Source: Strigamia acuminata
Taxonomy: Eukaryota > Arthropoda > Chilopoda > Geophilomorpha > Linotaeniidae
Direction of reading: 5' to 3'
DNA: 64,000 bases
Assembly (NCBI GenBank): GCA_949358305.1
Contig: OX442320.1
Coordinates: 5,100,259 to 5,164,258, forward strand
Shown: piece by piece, positions 54,771 to 64,000 of the stretch
Layout: the number at the start of each line of letters is the position of its first letter
Numbering within the stretch: the stretch's first letter is position 1
Translations under genes and position numbers: made by a program
Notes under the pieces: model-generated
The model's database searches: none
What the model was told of the DNA's origin: nothing
Seen by the model: only the letters and a program-made list of their open reading frames with translations

Positions 54771-55938
54771 TCTTCAATTTGTCGGCGCCTACCTCCGTGC
54801 GCATCATTGAATCACCGTCAGCAGCAGCACTGCCGCGCAGAGCATCAAAAGGATTGTGCCCATCAGCAACCACCCCCAGTGGCAAAACTGTCGAATTGGC
54901 ACCAGGGCCCTTGCTCTCTTTGACCACCCCCCAGGCGACATCAAGTCCCCCAATAGCAACTGACTCCCTGATCTGACCGGGATAGAGCCGGCCAAGAAAC
55001 GGCGACACAAACACGTCCTTATCCCAAGAATCAGCACATATCACAGTTTCCAAACAGTCCGCTCGAACCCGCAGATGAAAAGAAGAATAAGAACCAAATT
55101 TCGTCACTAATTTGTGCACCACAATATCCCTGACCCTCGTGCTCTCCACAATGTGGTCAGCGACATCCTTGGCCGACGTGTCCACATCCAGGCGCGAAAC
55201 AAAAACCGTGCGCGTCGGACCAACAAAACTCCGACCAGCAGATGAAGCATTATCCGCAACTTTAGCAATTTTAAGTTTACCAAAAACTCCCTTCCCGATG
55301 ACAATAGTCTTCGCTCTCCTCTCCTTCACTGGCGAATCCGTACGCTGGCGCTTGGTCCCCGACATATTGGAATCAGTGGAAAAAGTACGAAGCCTCAGCG
55401 GTGGCAAATTATCCCCAGCAGGTGTATTAACACGGCCCTGCCGAAGCGTGTCGGAAAAAGAGGCCGGACCAGGCTTCCCAGCAATACACTCACTAACTCT
55501 CTGCAGGCCAACGTTCATTTCACCCCTGAAGGAGTTGCCTTCCCTGCGCAAAGCCATAACCTCATCCAACAGCTTCTGATGTCCGACCTTGAGCTCCTGC
55601 ACAGACAATAATAAATTATCAAAAAGTTTCTTGTCCACTAGCACAATACCCGATTCATCCAAATACTTAATCAAGCCGGAGCAAGAAGTGGGAACACCAG
55701 ACGTGAGAACAGCCGAACTCGACGACCGGGACACTGCGGTAGCGAGCGCTCCATCCTGGTATTTCAGTTTTACACAAGCATCACATTTGAAAGTAGGCTC
55801 AAACATTCCAATCTCCTCAGCACGGACCTTATAACATGCGGCATGGTGCTTAACCGCACAAACAGAACATCTCACTGCTGGCTGCTTCCCAAATACGGAG
55901 GCCTTGCACTTGTTGCACGGATCGAGAGGCGGCGACAT
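54760..55938 (-). CDS. LINE ORF1 protein with PHD-like zinc finger
   Basis: 392 codons. Residues 8-57 carry Cys/His pairs in PHD order (CNKCKA, CSVCAVKHHAACY, FKCDAC). A predicted helical region about residues 100-155 (LLLSVQELKVGHQKLLDEVM) could form a coiled coil. A basic stretch KRQRTDSPVKERRAK follows near 194-208. The C-terminal third has an RRM-like feel (RTVFVSRLDVDTSAKDVADH). ORF1 proteins of CR1-group LINEs bind the element RNA, and a PHD-type finger is known in some of them. The start at 55938 is the first ATG of the frame. Confidence 0.82.
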   Translation of the reverse strand: MSPPLDPCNKCKASVFGKQPAVRCSVCAVKHHAACYKVRAEEIGMFEPTFKCDACVKLKYQDGALATAVSRSSSSAVLTSGVPTSCSGLIKYLDESGIVLVDKKLFDNLLLSVQELKVGHQKLLDEVMALRREGNSFRGEMNVGLQRVSECIAGKPGPASFSDTLRQGRVNTPAGDNLPPLRLRTFSTDSNMSGTKRQRTDSPVKERRAKTIVIGKGVFGKLKIAKVADNASSAGRSFVGPTRTVFVSRLDVDTSAKDVADHIVESTRVRDIVVHKLVTKFGSYSSFHLRVRADCLETVICADSWDKDVFVSPFLGRLYPGQIRESVAIGGLDVAWGVVKESKGPGANSTVLPLGVVADGHNPFDALRGSAAADGDSMMRTEVGADKLKNGT

Positions 55939-56050
55939 TTTCGAGCACTCGCGCCAAGCAAGGCCGAGCGCTCAGGCCTAACAAAACACGGAAAACTGGG
56001 CACAGATAAGTAGAAACACACCTGCAGCGGTACTCCAACAATCCACGACA

Positions 56051-56868
56051 GTCACTGGTCCGAAGTATGCTAGAATTTACAGGAATGGCCCGCCAAATTG
56101 TTTAAAATTTGCACAAATAGGCCCCAAAATCACGGAGCGAAAAAACAAATACATCCATCCAGTGCGCAGCCTGGTGTCAATAATGAACACATTCGATTGC
56201 TTTCGAAGTCGCTATGTATTCAGCCTCCATAGTTGATAATGCCGCTGACTTTTTTTGAATTGCACATGAAAATGCATTACCGTAAAATTCCGATGCACTT
56301 TTAGACATTCTTGCCGTAGAATCAGTATCTTAATCAGACAAGGAAGAGAAACAATTGCAATTCCCGTCAGGACCAATGCTGCTTAACTTAACGGGCGACA
56401 ACTAATAAATCTTCTTTTTCTTTTGTTTTTAAAATGCCTTTGTCCTGGAAATTTATTCCATTACTGGCTACAGAGCTATTTACAAAGATACAATGTATTT
56501 CAAATATCGTAAAAAAAAATTAAAAATCAAAATTAAAAAAATCAATATTTTACATACCGTAATGTGCCACACCCACAACACCAAATCAATTTTTTTAAAA
56601 AACTTAAATAGAATTTGAAAAAAAATAAGAAATAAAAAAAAATTGAAAAAAATTAAAAATCAAAGCCCAACTAAAAAATGAAAAAAGAAAAATCTATTGA
56701 GCAGATAAAAATGGCAGCCATTTTGGTTTTTTTTTTTAAGTACAACGCTAATGAAACTAATGGACGATTTTATAAATGACATAATGTTGGCCCAGGCTTC
56801 TATTTACAATTTCCACAGTCCAATCAAACTCTTATTTAAGCCCAGGCCACTATTTGTCATTTAGAAAC
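56051..56868. other. AT-rich intergenic sequence, nothing recognised
   Basis: A/T-rich DNA with long A-runs around 56510-56690. No coding signal. Confidence 0.5.
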
Positions 56869-57089
56869 ACGGTAGAAGGCCGATTATCCGATCAGTGGTC
56901 GATTTTTTATTTTCATTTAAACGCCCGGGTTCATTCAAGCGCCCGCCCCGTTTTAGCGGCTGGCAGTCATCGCCCCAATATTTTTTTAAACCCTTTTAAC
57001 ACCTCGCATACCTGTCCAATTGTGCGAACAAATCGGTTTTATGAACACCCTTGCCTCCCAATTTGTTCGGATAATCGACTTTCTACCGT
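56869..57089. mobile_element. MITE with ACGGTAGAA ends, about 221 bp
   Basis: ACGGTAGAAGGCCGATTATC at the left is inverted with two mismatches at the right end (GATAATCGACTTTCTACCGT). A TA follows at the right end. The interior is GC-richer (GCCCGGGTTCATTCAAGCGC). The 91-codon plus frame across it is a by-product. Confidence 0.7.
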
Positions 57090-57993
57090 AATTTATTTCT
57101 TTTTAAATTGCACAATTTTTAATATGTAATTTTTAATCCCATTCTTTGAAAAAATATATCCATCCCTGAGTTAATATTTGAAATTTTGTTTTTTCTGCCC
57201 CAAATTGACTAGAAATTCCCAAAAATCTTTACATTTGTCTGGATTATGTCACAAAACTGACCAAAAACAAGAAAAAATAACACATGGGCTTGTGATTTTT
57301 GATTTTTGTACGGAAAAACAATTATTTTAAATCCTCAATTTCAATATTTAATTGATAAATTGTGAGTGGTTTTCAATTTTGTCCCCAATTTTTTAAAATA
57401 AAACAAAATAAACAATAAAAAACACCAATTTTGAAGCACATTCTGGTCAAAGGTCATATCAAATGACCAATACATAAATGATGTTCAACCCAAATCTTAA
57501 ATCCGAGAGTAAAATCAGGCAAAAAGTGGGTTTCATCAATTTATAGCTACGTCACAAGACATAGTTAGAAGAACCTATACACAAGGAAAATGTCAATTTT
57601 TCCCCCTCCTATTAAAAGCAGAACTTTTTTTTTTTTACAATTATTATTTTTTTTTTTCGTGCCGTATTTGGCACAATTTCAATTTTTTTAGATGAAAAAA
57701 TTAAAAGATGACATGAAATGGGACCTGACATACATCCTTTTTCTATCAGATTTGACCAACACACACAAGACACGAGTTTGGTTGTATTTGTTTTTTTTTT
57801 TTTCATTATTTTTTTTTTTTTCATACCGGTATATTTTTTTGAAAAAATGGATGAAAATGATAAAATTTCAAAACTTAAAATTTAAAAAAACAACAAAAAA
57901 CGGGTGGAGAATTATTTTTTTAACGAAAAATAATGATAAAAAGAAAAAAAAAATTTAATTTGTTAAAAACGTGCTAAACAGTTTCGGTTATTT
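57090..57993. other. Spacer and 3' flank of Enhancer of Polycomb, low complexity
   Basis: T- and A-runs at 57620-57660 and 57790-57960. It contains the unassigned 3' UTR of the minus-strand gene. No canonical AATAAA was picked out with confidence; an AATTAAA-like variant lies near 57954 on minus. Confidence 0.45.
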
Positions 57994-60900
57994 TCAAGTT
58001 ACTTCCATTGGAAGTGAATTCTCGTTCACTAAGTTTTCTATCTTCACTCTGTTTGACACTTTTTCGTCTTGATTGTCACTGCAAAAAAGAAAAAAAGAAA
58101 AATAAAATAAATTTTGGCCGCCATTTGCACAAATAAAATCAAACATTGAGTATCATGCGCGCTTTAACTCAAATTAACATCTGTCCGACTCCGCGCATTC
58201 AAAAACCGTAAAATTCTCGCTTTAAAACTTAACTAAACGAACAATTTAAATCAAAAACACGAAAAACAAACCCAAAACCCAAAAATCCAACCGTTTTTCC
58301 CATTTAACGTAACGTTTATTTTACTCACCTAGTGACAGAATGACTCGTGTTGTGCGCCATTTGTGCTATTCGTAGCTCAGTCATCGACTGAGGCGTGATG
58401 GCTTTGGCCGCAAGAACACTCACGGGATGATTCGCACCCACCAGCGAACTCGCCGATGCCGACGATGAGGACGAAGCGAAGGACGGGAGGGGACACGTCG
58501 ACGACGACACCGACGACTGACTGTCGACCAACTCTGCCGAGCACGGAATGTTCTCGTTACTATTGCCTGGAACAAAATGGCGCCCGAGTGTTTATAATTT
58601 TTCATTTTAATGAATATTTCGTTATAAAAACCTTTATTATAATTAGTATAATACAAACTCCGAATTGAATAAACAAGAAAAACATAAAATTAAATTAAAT
58701 TGTATTTATTTTAAATTGTCTGAACTCAATAATAATAATTTTGACTAGAGAAAGCAGCGCGGCGATGCGGGGAATCGCAGAAACTTACTGTCCAACGTTG
58801 GTCCATTGACGATGGGCAAGGAGCCGTTGCTGGGCATGAGGAGGAGTCCGTTGGTCCCGGGCGCGCTGGTGGTGACGGTGTTTGTGGTGGCGGTGGAGAC
58901 GAGTGAGGAGAGGGAGAGCGCGGCCACCTGGTTGGTGTTGACGACGGCGGACACGGCGAATTGCACGCTGGCCGAGTCGAGGGTGAAGAGCGATGGGTTC
59001 GACGGGGAATGTTCGGCGTCGTCGTGCCGCAGCCGCTCCATCTGGCGCCGCTGCATGGCGAGGAGTTCCTCGTGGTGCGTGTGGTAGCTCTCCACGTTGA
59101 ACTCGGGGGTGTTGGTGAGGCGGTCAGAGTCGACGGAGCCGGCGGGACTGCTGGCGCCGCACTCGGACGTGTCCGACGTGCACTCCACGAGGGGCGGGGG
59201 TGTTTGCGGCCTGAAATGTAACCTGCACAAACAAATCTCATTTTAATTAATTAAATTAAATTAAATTTGATTTTTGATGTTTACCACTCGTTTTTAATTT
59301 CTTGAAGGAATTCGTTATTCGAGTGGAGTCCATTGGGCACTGAATGTGAGAGAATTGAGTCCAGATCGTCCCAGTAGTTGTCCAATGGGGTCCACGCTCG
59401 GTCTAAGAGGATTCTGGGGAAAGAGAGAGAGAAAGTGCAATTTCATTAATTTAATTAATTAACTCGAAATTTTGACTGAAAAATGTCGAAAAATGTCTAA
59501 TAAATTTGAGAAATGTCGAAAACTGTCTAATAAATTTGAGAAATGTCGAAAACTGTCTAATAAATTTGAAAAATGTCAAAAACTGTCTAATAAATTTGGA
59601 AAATGTCGAAAACTGTCTAATAAATTTGGAAAATGTCGAAAACTGTCTAATAAATTTGGAAAATGTCGAAAACTGTCTAATAAATTTGGAAAATGTCGAA
59701 AACTGTCTAATAAATTTGGAAAATGTCGAAAACTGTCTAATAAATTTGGAAAATGTCGAAAACTGTCTAATAAATTTGGAAAATGTCGAAAACTGTCTAA
59801 TAAATTTGGAAAATGTCGAAAACTGTCTAATAAATTTGGAAAATGTCGAAAACTGTTAATAAATTTGGAAAATGTCGAAAACTGTTAATAAATTTGGAAA
59901 ATGTCGAAAACTGTCTAATAAATTTGAAAAATGTCACAAACACTCTCATATACTTGAAAAATGCCAAAAATTGTCTAATAAATTTGAAAAATGTCGAAAA
60001 ATGTCTAACTAATTTGAAAAATGCCTAATAAAATTGAGAAATGTCAAAAACACACTAATACACTTGAAAAGTGTCGAAAAAATGTCTAAAACTTGAAAAA
60101 TGTCTAATAAATTTGGAAAATGTCGAAAAATTGTCTAACAAACTTGAAAAATGCCAAAAATTGTCTAATAAATTTGAAAAATGTCGAAAAGTGTCTTAAT
60201 AAATTTGAAAAATGTCGAAAAAATCTAACTAATTTGAAAAATGCCTAATAAATTCGAAATTCAACTGAAAAATGTGGAAAAAAAACCAAATTTTATCTAA
60301 AATTTGACAAAAAAGCGAAAAATGTCATCAAAAAATGAGACCAAAACAGTTGCTAGATAAAAAAAAGAAAAGAAATCAATGCGTTACCTTCCTCCTCGAC
60401 CTATCCGCCGCCTCGCAAATCCCACACACCGGGGCCGCGGTAAAGAGAGTGACGTGAGACAATATCGATACCTTTTGTCCCCGAAACCACCTTCTGTGTG
60501 TGAACACCAAGGCCAGTTGCCAACAGTGTCTAGAATAGGCTGAAAATAATTTTTAAAAAAATTTAAAAATTAAAAAATTAAAAATCAAGTGTTTGGACTT
60601 ACAGCATGGTAATTACAAGATTTCTTTCTCCTGAAGGCAAAGGGACCGTCAGGATCACTTTCGTCTTCCTGATCCGAAGGCGTTACACCCTGGATAACTC
60701 ACATTGATCAGTTTTGCAAGATTTTAATTTAACAAGAAAATAAATTATTACAGGTGAGAGCGTATCGTCTTCGGAACTCATCATATCCCCGTATGCATCT
60801 ACGTCATGGTACGGGGACATATTCGCCATTTGCGCCATCGATTGCGCCTGTTTGTGCTTTCTTTTCTTATATTCTCTTTTCTTCCTAGGTAAGCCAGTCT

Positions 60901-63564
60901 CCTCCTGAAAAGAAAACAAAAATCACATTTTAACTTTTTTCAAATTATTTGCCAATTTTTCCGTTTATTTTGATTTGTTTTGATTTTTTCTGGAATTTCT
61001 TGAATTATTTTTGAATTTATTTTGAATTTTGTTTGAATTTTTAAAATTTCCTAAATAAATCCTTAAAAATCTTCGATTTTTTGAATGATTTTTGAATAAT
61101 TTTACCCTGTTCGTCTTTGCGAGCCAATCAGCCGGTCTGCTGACGGGGTGGACAGGAACGTAAACTGGGCGCTGATGTTTCATGGCTGACAATTCGGCTA
61201 GTAAGTGACCGCTAAAATCTCCGGCTTGGTACCGTTTTTCAAATACCTCCACCGATAAATGAAGATGTTCACGTTTCGTTTTCTCCCTGCGCTTCACCAT
61301 TTCTAATAGCGTCCTGCGAACCATCAAAATAAACTCAACTCAACCATTATTCCTCTTTAAAGCACAAAAAAATGCACATTTCTGCGTTAAAAATGCATTT
61401 GTTTTAAAAAATGCTAATTTGGTGCACAAAAACACATCTTTGCATTATAAATGCATTTTTTCTGCAAAATTACATATTTTTCATTTAAAAATGCATTTTT
61501 TGTGCATAAATGCATACTTTTGGTTTAAAAACATTCATTTTTATGCATAAATGTACATTTGTAGTTAAAAAAAATGCATTTTTGGTGCATCAATGCATAT
61601 TTTTAGTTACAAAATGCATTCTTTGTGCATATACGTTGATTTTGTTTTAAAAAATGCTAATTTGGTGCATAAAAACACATCTTTGCTTTATAAATGCATA
61701 ATTTTCTGCAAAATCACATATTTTTCATTTAAAAATTCATTTTTTGTGCATAAATGCATACTTTTGGTTTAAAAAAATTCATTTTTATGCATAAATGTAC
61801 ATTTGTAGTTAAAAAAAATGCATTTTTTGGCGCATTAATGCATATTTTTAGTTACAAAATGCATTCTTTGTTGATTTTGGTTTAAAAAATGCATATTTTT
61901 AGTTAAAAAATAAGCATTTTCTGCATAAATATAATTTCGGATTTTAAAAAGATGCATTTTTATGCACAAAAATAGCTTTCACACACAAAAACAAACATTG
62001 CAAGTTAATAATTAACTCATTCGTCATTCTTAACACGAAAAAATGCATTTCCTAAATAAATAAACAACAAAACGTGCATTTTATCCTGCAAAAATGCATT
62101 TTATGTTCGTATACAAAAATCGATGCTTACACAGCCCTACTGAGATCGCGTCTAAGTTTGAGCATTTTCTCGTAAGAAGCTTCATCGTTTTTACGATTCT
62201 TCCGAGTTTGCATTTTTTCCGTTCTTCTCCGAAACGCCACGTACGGATTGTTATTCGTGGACCCATCGCGTTTTTCATTTCTCACTTGGAGTATCAGAGG
62301 ATGTTGCTACGAATCAAAAACAAAAAAGATTAAAATTAAAATAAAAATGAAAATTTAATTCAATTTACCGTTCGTAGCCTTTTGTTCAACCAATAATCAT
62401 AGACCGCAATGATTAGATCGTCGTCTTCTTTCAGTAACAATTTCGCTTCTTTTAATTGAACCACCTTTGATGGATTTAAAAATTGAGGATTAATTTTTGA
62501 TGGTTTTTGTTTCGGTGTTTTGTGTTACGTGTTGTCCACTGCCTTTCTCCAGTCGATCCATCATCTCCTCGAATTGTAGGGGAGTGAGATCCATTTTCTT
62601 CGCTTGTTGGTTCACCCATTCTTCGTCTTCCGTATCCATATCGTAATCGGGGATATCTTGTTCCATTGTAAACGCTAAAATACAATGCAGATTTTCGTTA
62701 TAATAATTTTTTAAATGCATATTTTCATCATATAATGAATTTTCATTAAAAAATTGATAAAAAATACTGATTTTCATTGAAAAATTGATGAAAAATACTG
62801 GTTTTCATTGAAAAATTGATGAAAAATACTGATTTTCATTGAAAAATTGATGAAAAATACTGATTTTCATTGAAAAATTGATAAAAAATACTGATTTTCA
62901 TTGAAAAATTGATGAAAAATACTGATTTTTATTGAAAAATTGATGAAAAATACTGATTTTCTTTGAAAAATTGATAAAATATACAAATTTTCATTGAAAA
63001 ATTGATAACATTTGCATATTTTCATTGTAAAGCATTGGTTTTCAATAAATATAATGAATTTTGATAATAAAATCAATAAATATATTGAATTTTCTTAAAA
63101 TCAGTAAATATATTGAATTTTCGTAATAAAATCAGTAAATATATTGAATTTTCGTAATAAAATCAGTAAATATATTCAATTTTAATATAAAATCAATAAA
63201 AATACTAAATTCCAAAAATAAAATCATCAATTTTCAATAATAAAATCAATAACAATACTAAATTCCAAAAACAAAATCACTAAAAACACTGATTTTCGAA
63301 AATAAAATCAATAAAAATACAGAATTTTCATCACAAACCATCATAAAAAAACATGAATTTTAATTTAAAAAAACAACAAACAATTAATCTAAACATATTA
63401 TCATTACGTTGCATGTGTATAAGCTGCCTTGGGATTTTATAATTGGAAGGATATAAGCGTTCATAGTCTCCATCGATTTCGTAAACTTCTGGCGTCGGAA
63501 TAACCAAATCCCCAGTCTGTCCATAAGCCTGTTGCGCTGATATTGCTCTTTGTAGATGATGTTC
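57994..63564 (-). CDS. E(Pc): Enhancer of Polycomb homologue, 3' part of gene (12 exons)
   Basis: Coding exons on minus, in order: 63564-63408, 62674-62529, 62464-62369, 62306-62131, 61313-61106, 60904-60752, 60689-60603, 60539-60388, 59413-59285, 59222-58789, 58566-58329, 58078-57994. All have GT..AG borders and phases join to 686 codons plus stop. Residues about 1-130 hold the rest of the EPL1/EPcA domain (EHHLQRAISAQQ, DIPDYDMDTEDEEW, PLQFEEMMDRLEKGSGQ, LLLKEDDDLI). Next come PYVAFRRRTEKMQTRKNRKN and YEKMLKLRRDLSRA (about 156-192), DPDGPFAFRRK, GFARRRIGRGGR, TLDSASVQFA in a Ser/Thr-rich C-terminal region, and a conserved MEVT end. E(Pc) is a chromatin subunit of the Tip60/NuA4 histone acetyltransferase complex, where its N-terminal domain holds the catalytic core together. 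The first roughly 50 residues are encoded beyond the window. Introns carry private minisatellites. Confidence 0.95.
59465..60070. repeat. Intronic 30-bp minisatellite in E(Pc)
   Basis: About 14 nearly perfect 30-bp units (AACTGTCTAATAAATTTGGA followed by AAATGTCGAA), with degenerate copies on to about 60280. It lies in the intron between exons 60539-60388 and 59413-59285. The long plus frames across it are by-products. Confidence 0.93.
61365..62100. repeat. Intronic TGCATTTTT-rich degenerate repeat in E(Pc)
   Basis: Words such as AAAAATGCATTTTTGGTGCA and GCATAAATGCATA recur throughout the intron between exons 62306-62131 and 61313-61106. Part of the block repeats at about 250-bp spacing (GTTTTAAAAAATGCTAATTT near 61395 and 61643). 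Many units are self-complementary around TGCA. Confidence 0.85.
62740..63065. repeat. Intronic 31-bp minisatellite in E(Pc)
   Basis: TTTTCATTGAAAAATTGATG followed by AAAAATACTGA repeats every 31 bp (for example at 62771 and 62802), about nine copies. It lies between exons 63564-63408 and 62674-62529. Confidence 0.92.
63066..63330. repeat. Degenerate AATAAAATCA repeat in the same E(Pc) intron
   Basis: TAATAAAATCAGTAAATATA variants recur with a step of about 35 bp and fade into A-rich sequence. Confidence 0.7.
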
Positions 63565-63833
63565 CTAACAAAACAAAAAAAAAATAAGAAAAAAAAAGAC
63601 TCAAAAACATCAAAAAACACAAACAAAACAAACCAAAACAAAAATCAAAATCGCATATTATTATGGGATGCCGCATCGAAAAACCCTCAAAAAACCCAAA
63701 CAAAAAGCCCAAAACCCGGAAAAAACCCGGAAAAAACCTCAAACGACCCCAAAACTACCTGAAAAAACTAAACTCGCCGTCCAAACTCCCCGAAAAACGC
63801 AAAAACAAACCAAAACAACTCAAACCCAAAACA

Positions 63834-63888
63834 AACATGGCCGCCACCAAAACCCAAATCACGTGACAAAACTTTCCCGATTTCCCGC
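63834..63888. promoter_or_regulatory. Cluster of E-box, E2F-like and YY1-like motifs
   Basis: AACATGGCCGCC (63834-63845), CACGTG (63860-63865) and TTTCCCGC (63881-63888) fit YY1, E-box and E2F consensus words. Since E(Pc) still lacks its first coding exons, this could be an intronic or alternative promoter, or chance. The surrounding sequence is A/C-rich. Confidence 0.3.
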
Positions 63889-64000
63889 CCGAAACAGCGG
63901 GGAAAAATGATAAAAAAAAATAAATAAAGCACAATCCAATGTCAACAAAACGTCGATTCGCACGTCACGTCGCAAAAACGTGTGCGAAGGTGATAAAAAT

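Larger units (their letters stand above)
51266..56050 (-). mobile_element. CR1/Jockey-group non-LTR retrotransposon, near full length
   Basis: On minus the element has ORF1 with a PHD-like finger, a hydrophobic middle ORF, and ORF2 with endonuclease and reverse transcriptase. Its 3' end is a short AATAATAATAAT tail at about 51258-51275, as in LINEs of this group that end in a microsatellite. The 5' boundary near 56.05 kb is approximate. No target duplication was found. All frames look intact, so it could be recent. Confidence 0.88.

Noticed and set aside
59472-59888. 138-residue repeat protein (CRKLSNKFGK-type)
   Set aside because: It is a 30-bp intronic minisatellite inside E(Pc), open in more than one frame.
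63384-63742. Two minus frames over the first E(Pc) exon in the window
   Set aside because: They read through the splice acceptor in the wrong frame. The exon frame that continues the EPL1 domain is different.

Overview
The window looks like nuclear DNA of an arthropod, possibly a crustacean or other non-insect, although the order cannot be fixed from sequence alone. The evidence is intron-rich genes with GT..AG splice sites, a chitin-binding cuticle-type protein, BEL/Pao and CR1-like retroelements, several MITE families, short TTAGG runs, and AT-rich sequence dominated by tandem repeats. There is no prokaryotic gene organisation, so ribosome binding sites and operons do not apply.

Genes. Three host genes can be assembled by eye. 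(1) A 129-residue secreted protein with one chitin-binding type-2 domain on + (coding exons 8832-8868, 9646-9710, 10540-10827; probable non-coding first exon near 5933-5970 behind a TATA-like box). (2) A two-exon gene for a 51-residue protein on + (12302-12348, 12402-12510), with a CRE-bearing upstream region and an AATAAA signal. (3) The 3' part of Enhancer of Polycomb on - (twelve coding exons, 63564 down to 57994, 686 residues including the true C-terminus; the 5' exons lie beyond the window).

Repeats and mobile DNA. A 280-bp fold-back satellite runs from about 12.6 to 31.65 kb. A complete, very young BEL/Pao element (13827-20291), a 9-bp minisatellite (20836-21652) and a young gag-only LTR element (28276-30151) interrupt it. 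Next comes a 2.55-kb segment (31651-34198) repeated almost unchanged at 41163-43710. Between the two copies lie a 323-bp fold-back satellite (34199-36734), a TTAGG/TGAGG block, a tRNA-like Pol III box region, a 22-bp repeat and a 2.75-kb pure 12-bp array. A CR1-like LINE occupies about 51.27-56.05 kb on -, with an unexpected third ORF between ORF1 and ORF2. MITEs and private intronic minisatellites (21, 30, 31 and 155 bp periods) fill much of the rest.

The most interesting signals are four. The two satellites have different periods but share one folded-back skeleton, and a related piece sits in a MITE-like element near 3.55 kb. Three separate disruptions of the 280-bp array all fall inside its hairpin segment. 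The LINE carries a three-ORF overlapping chain. The gag-only LTR element has identical LTRs. No CRISPR array, rRNA or convincing functional tRNA was seen.
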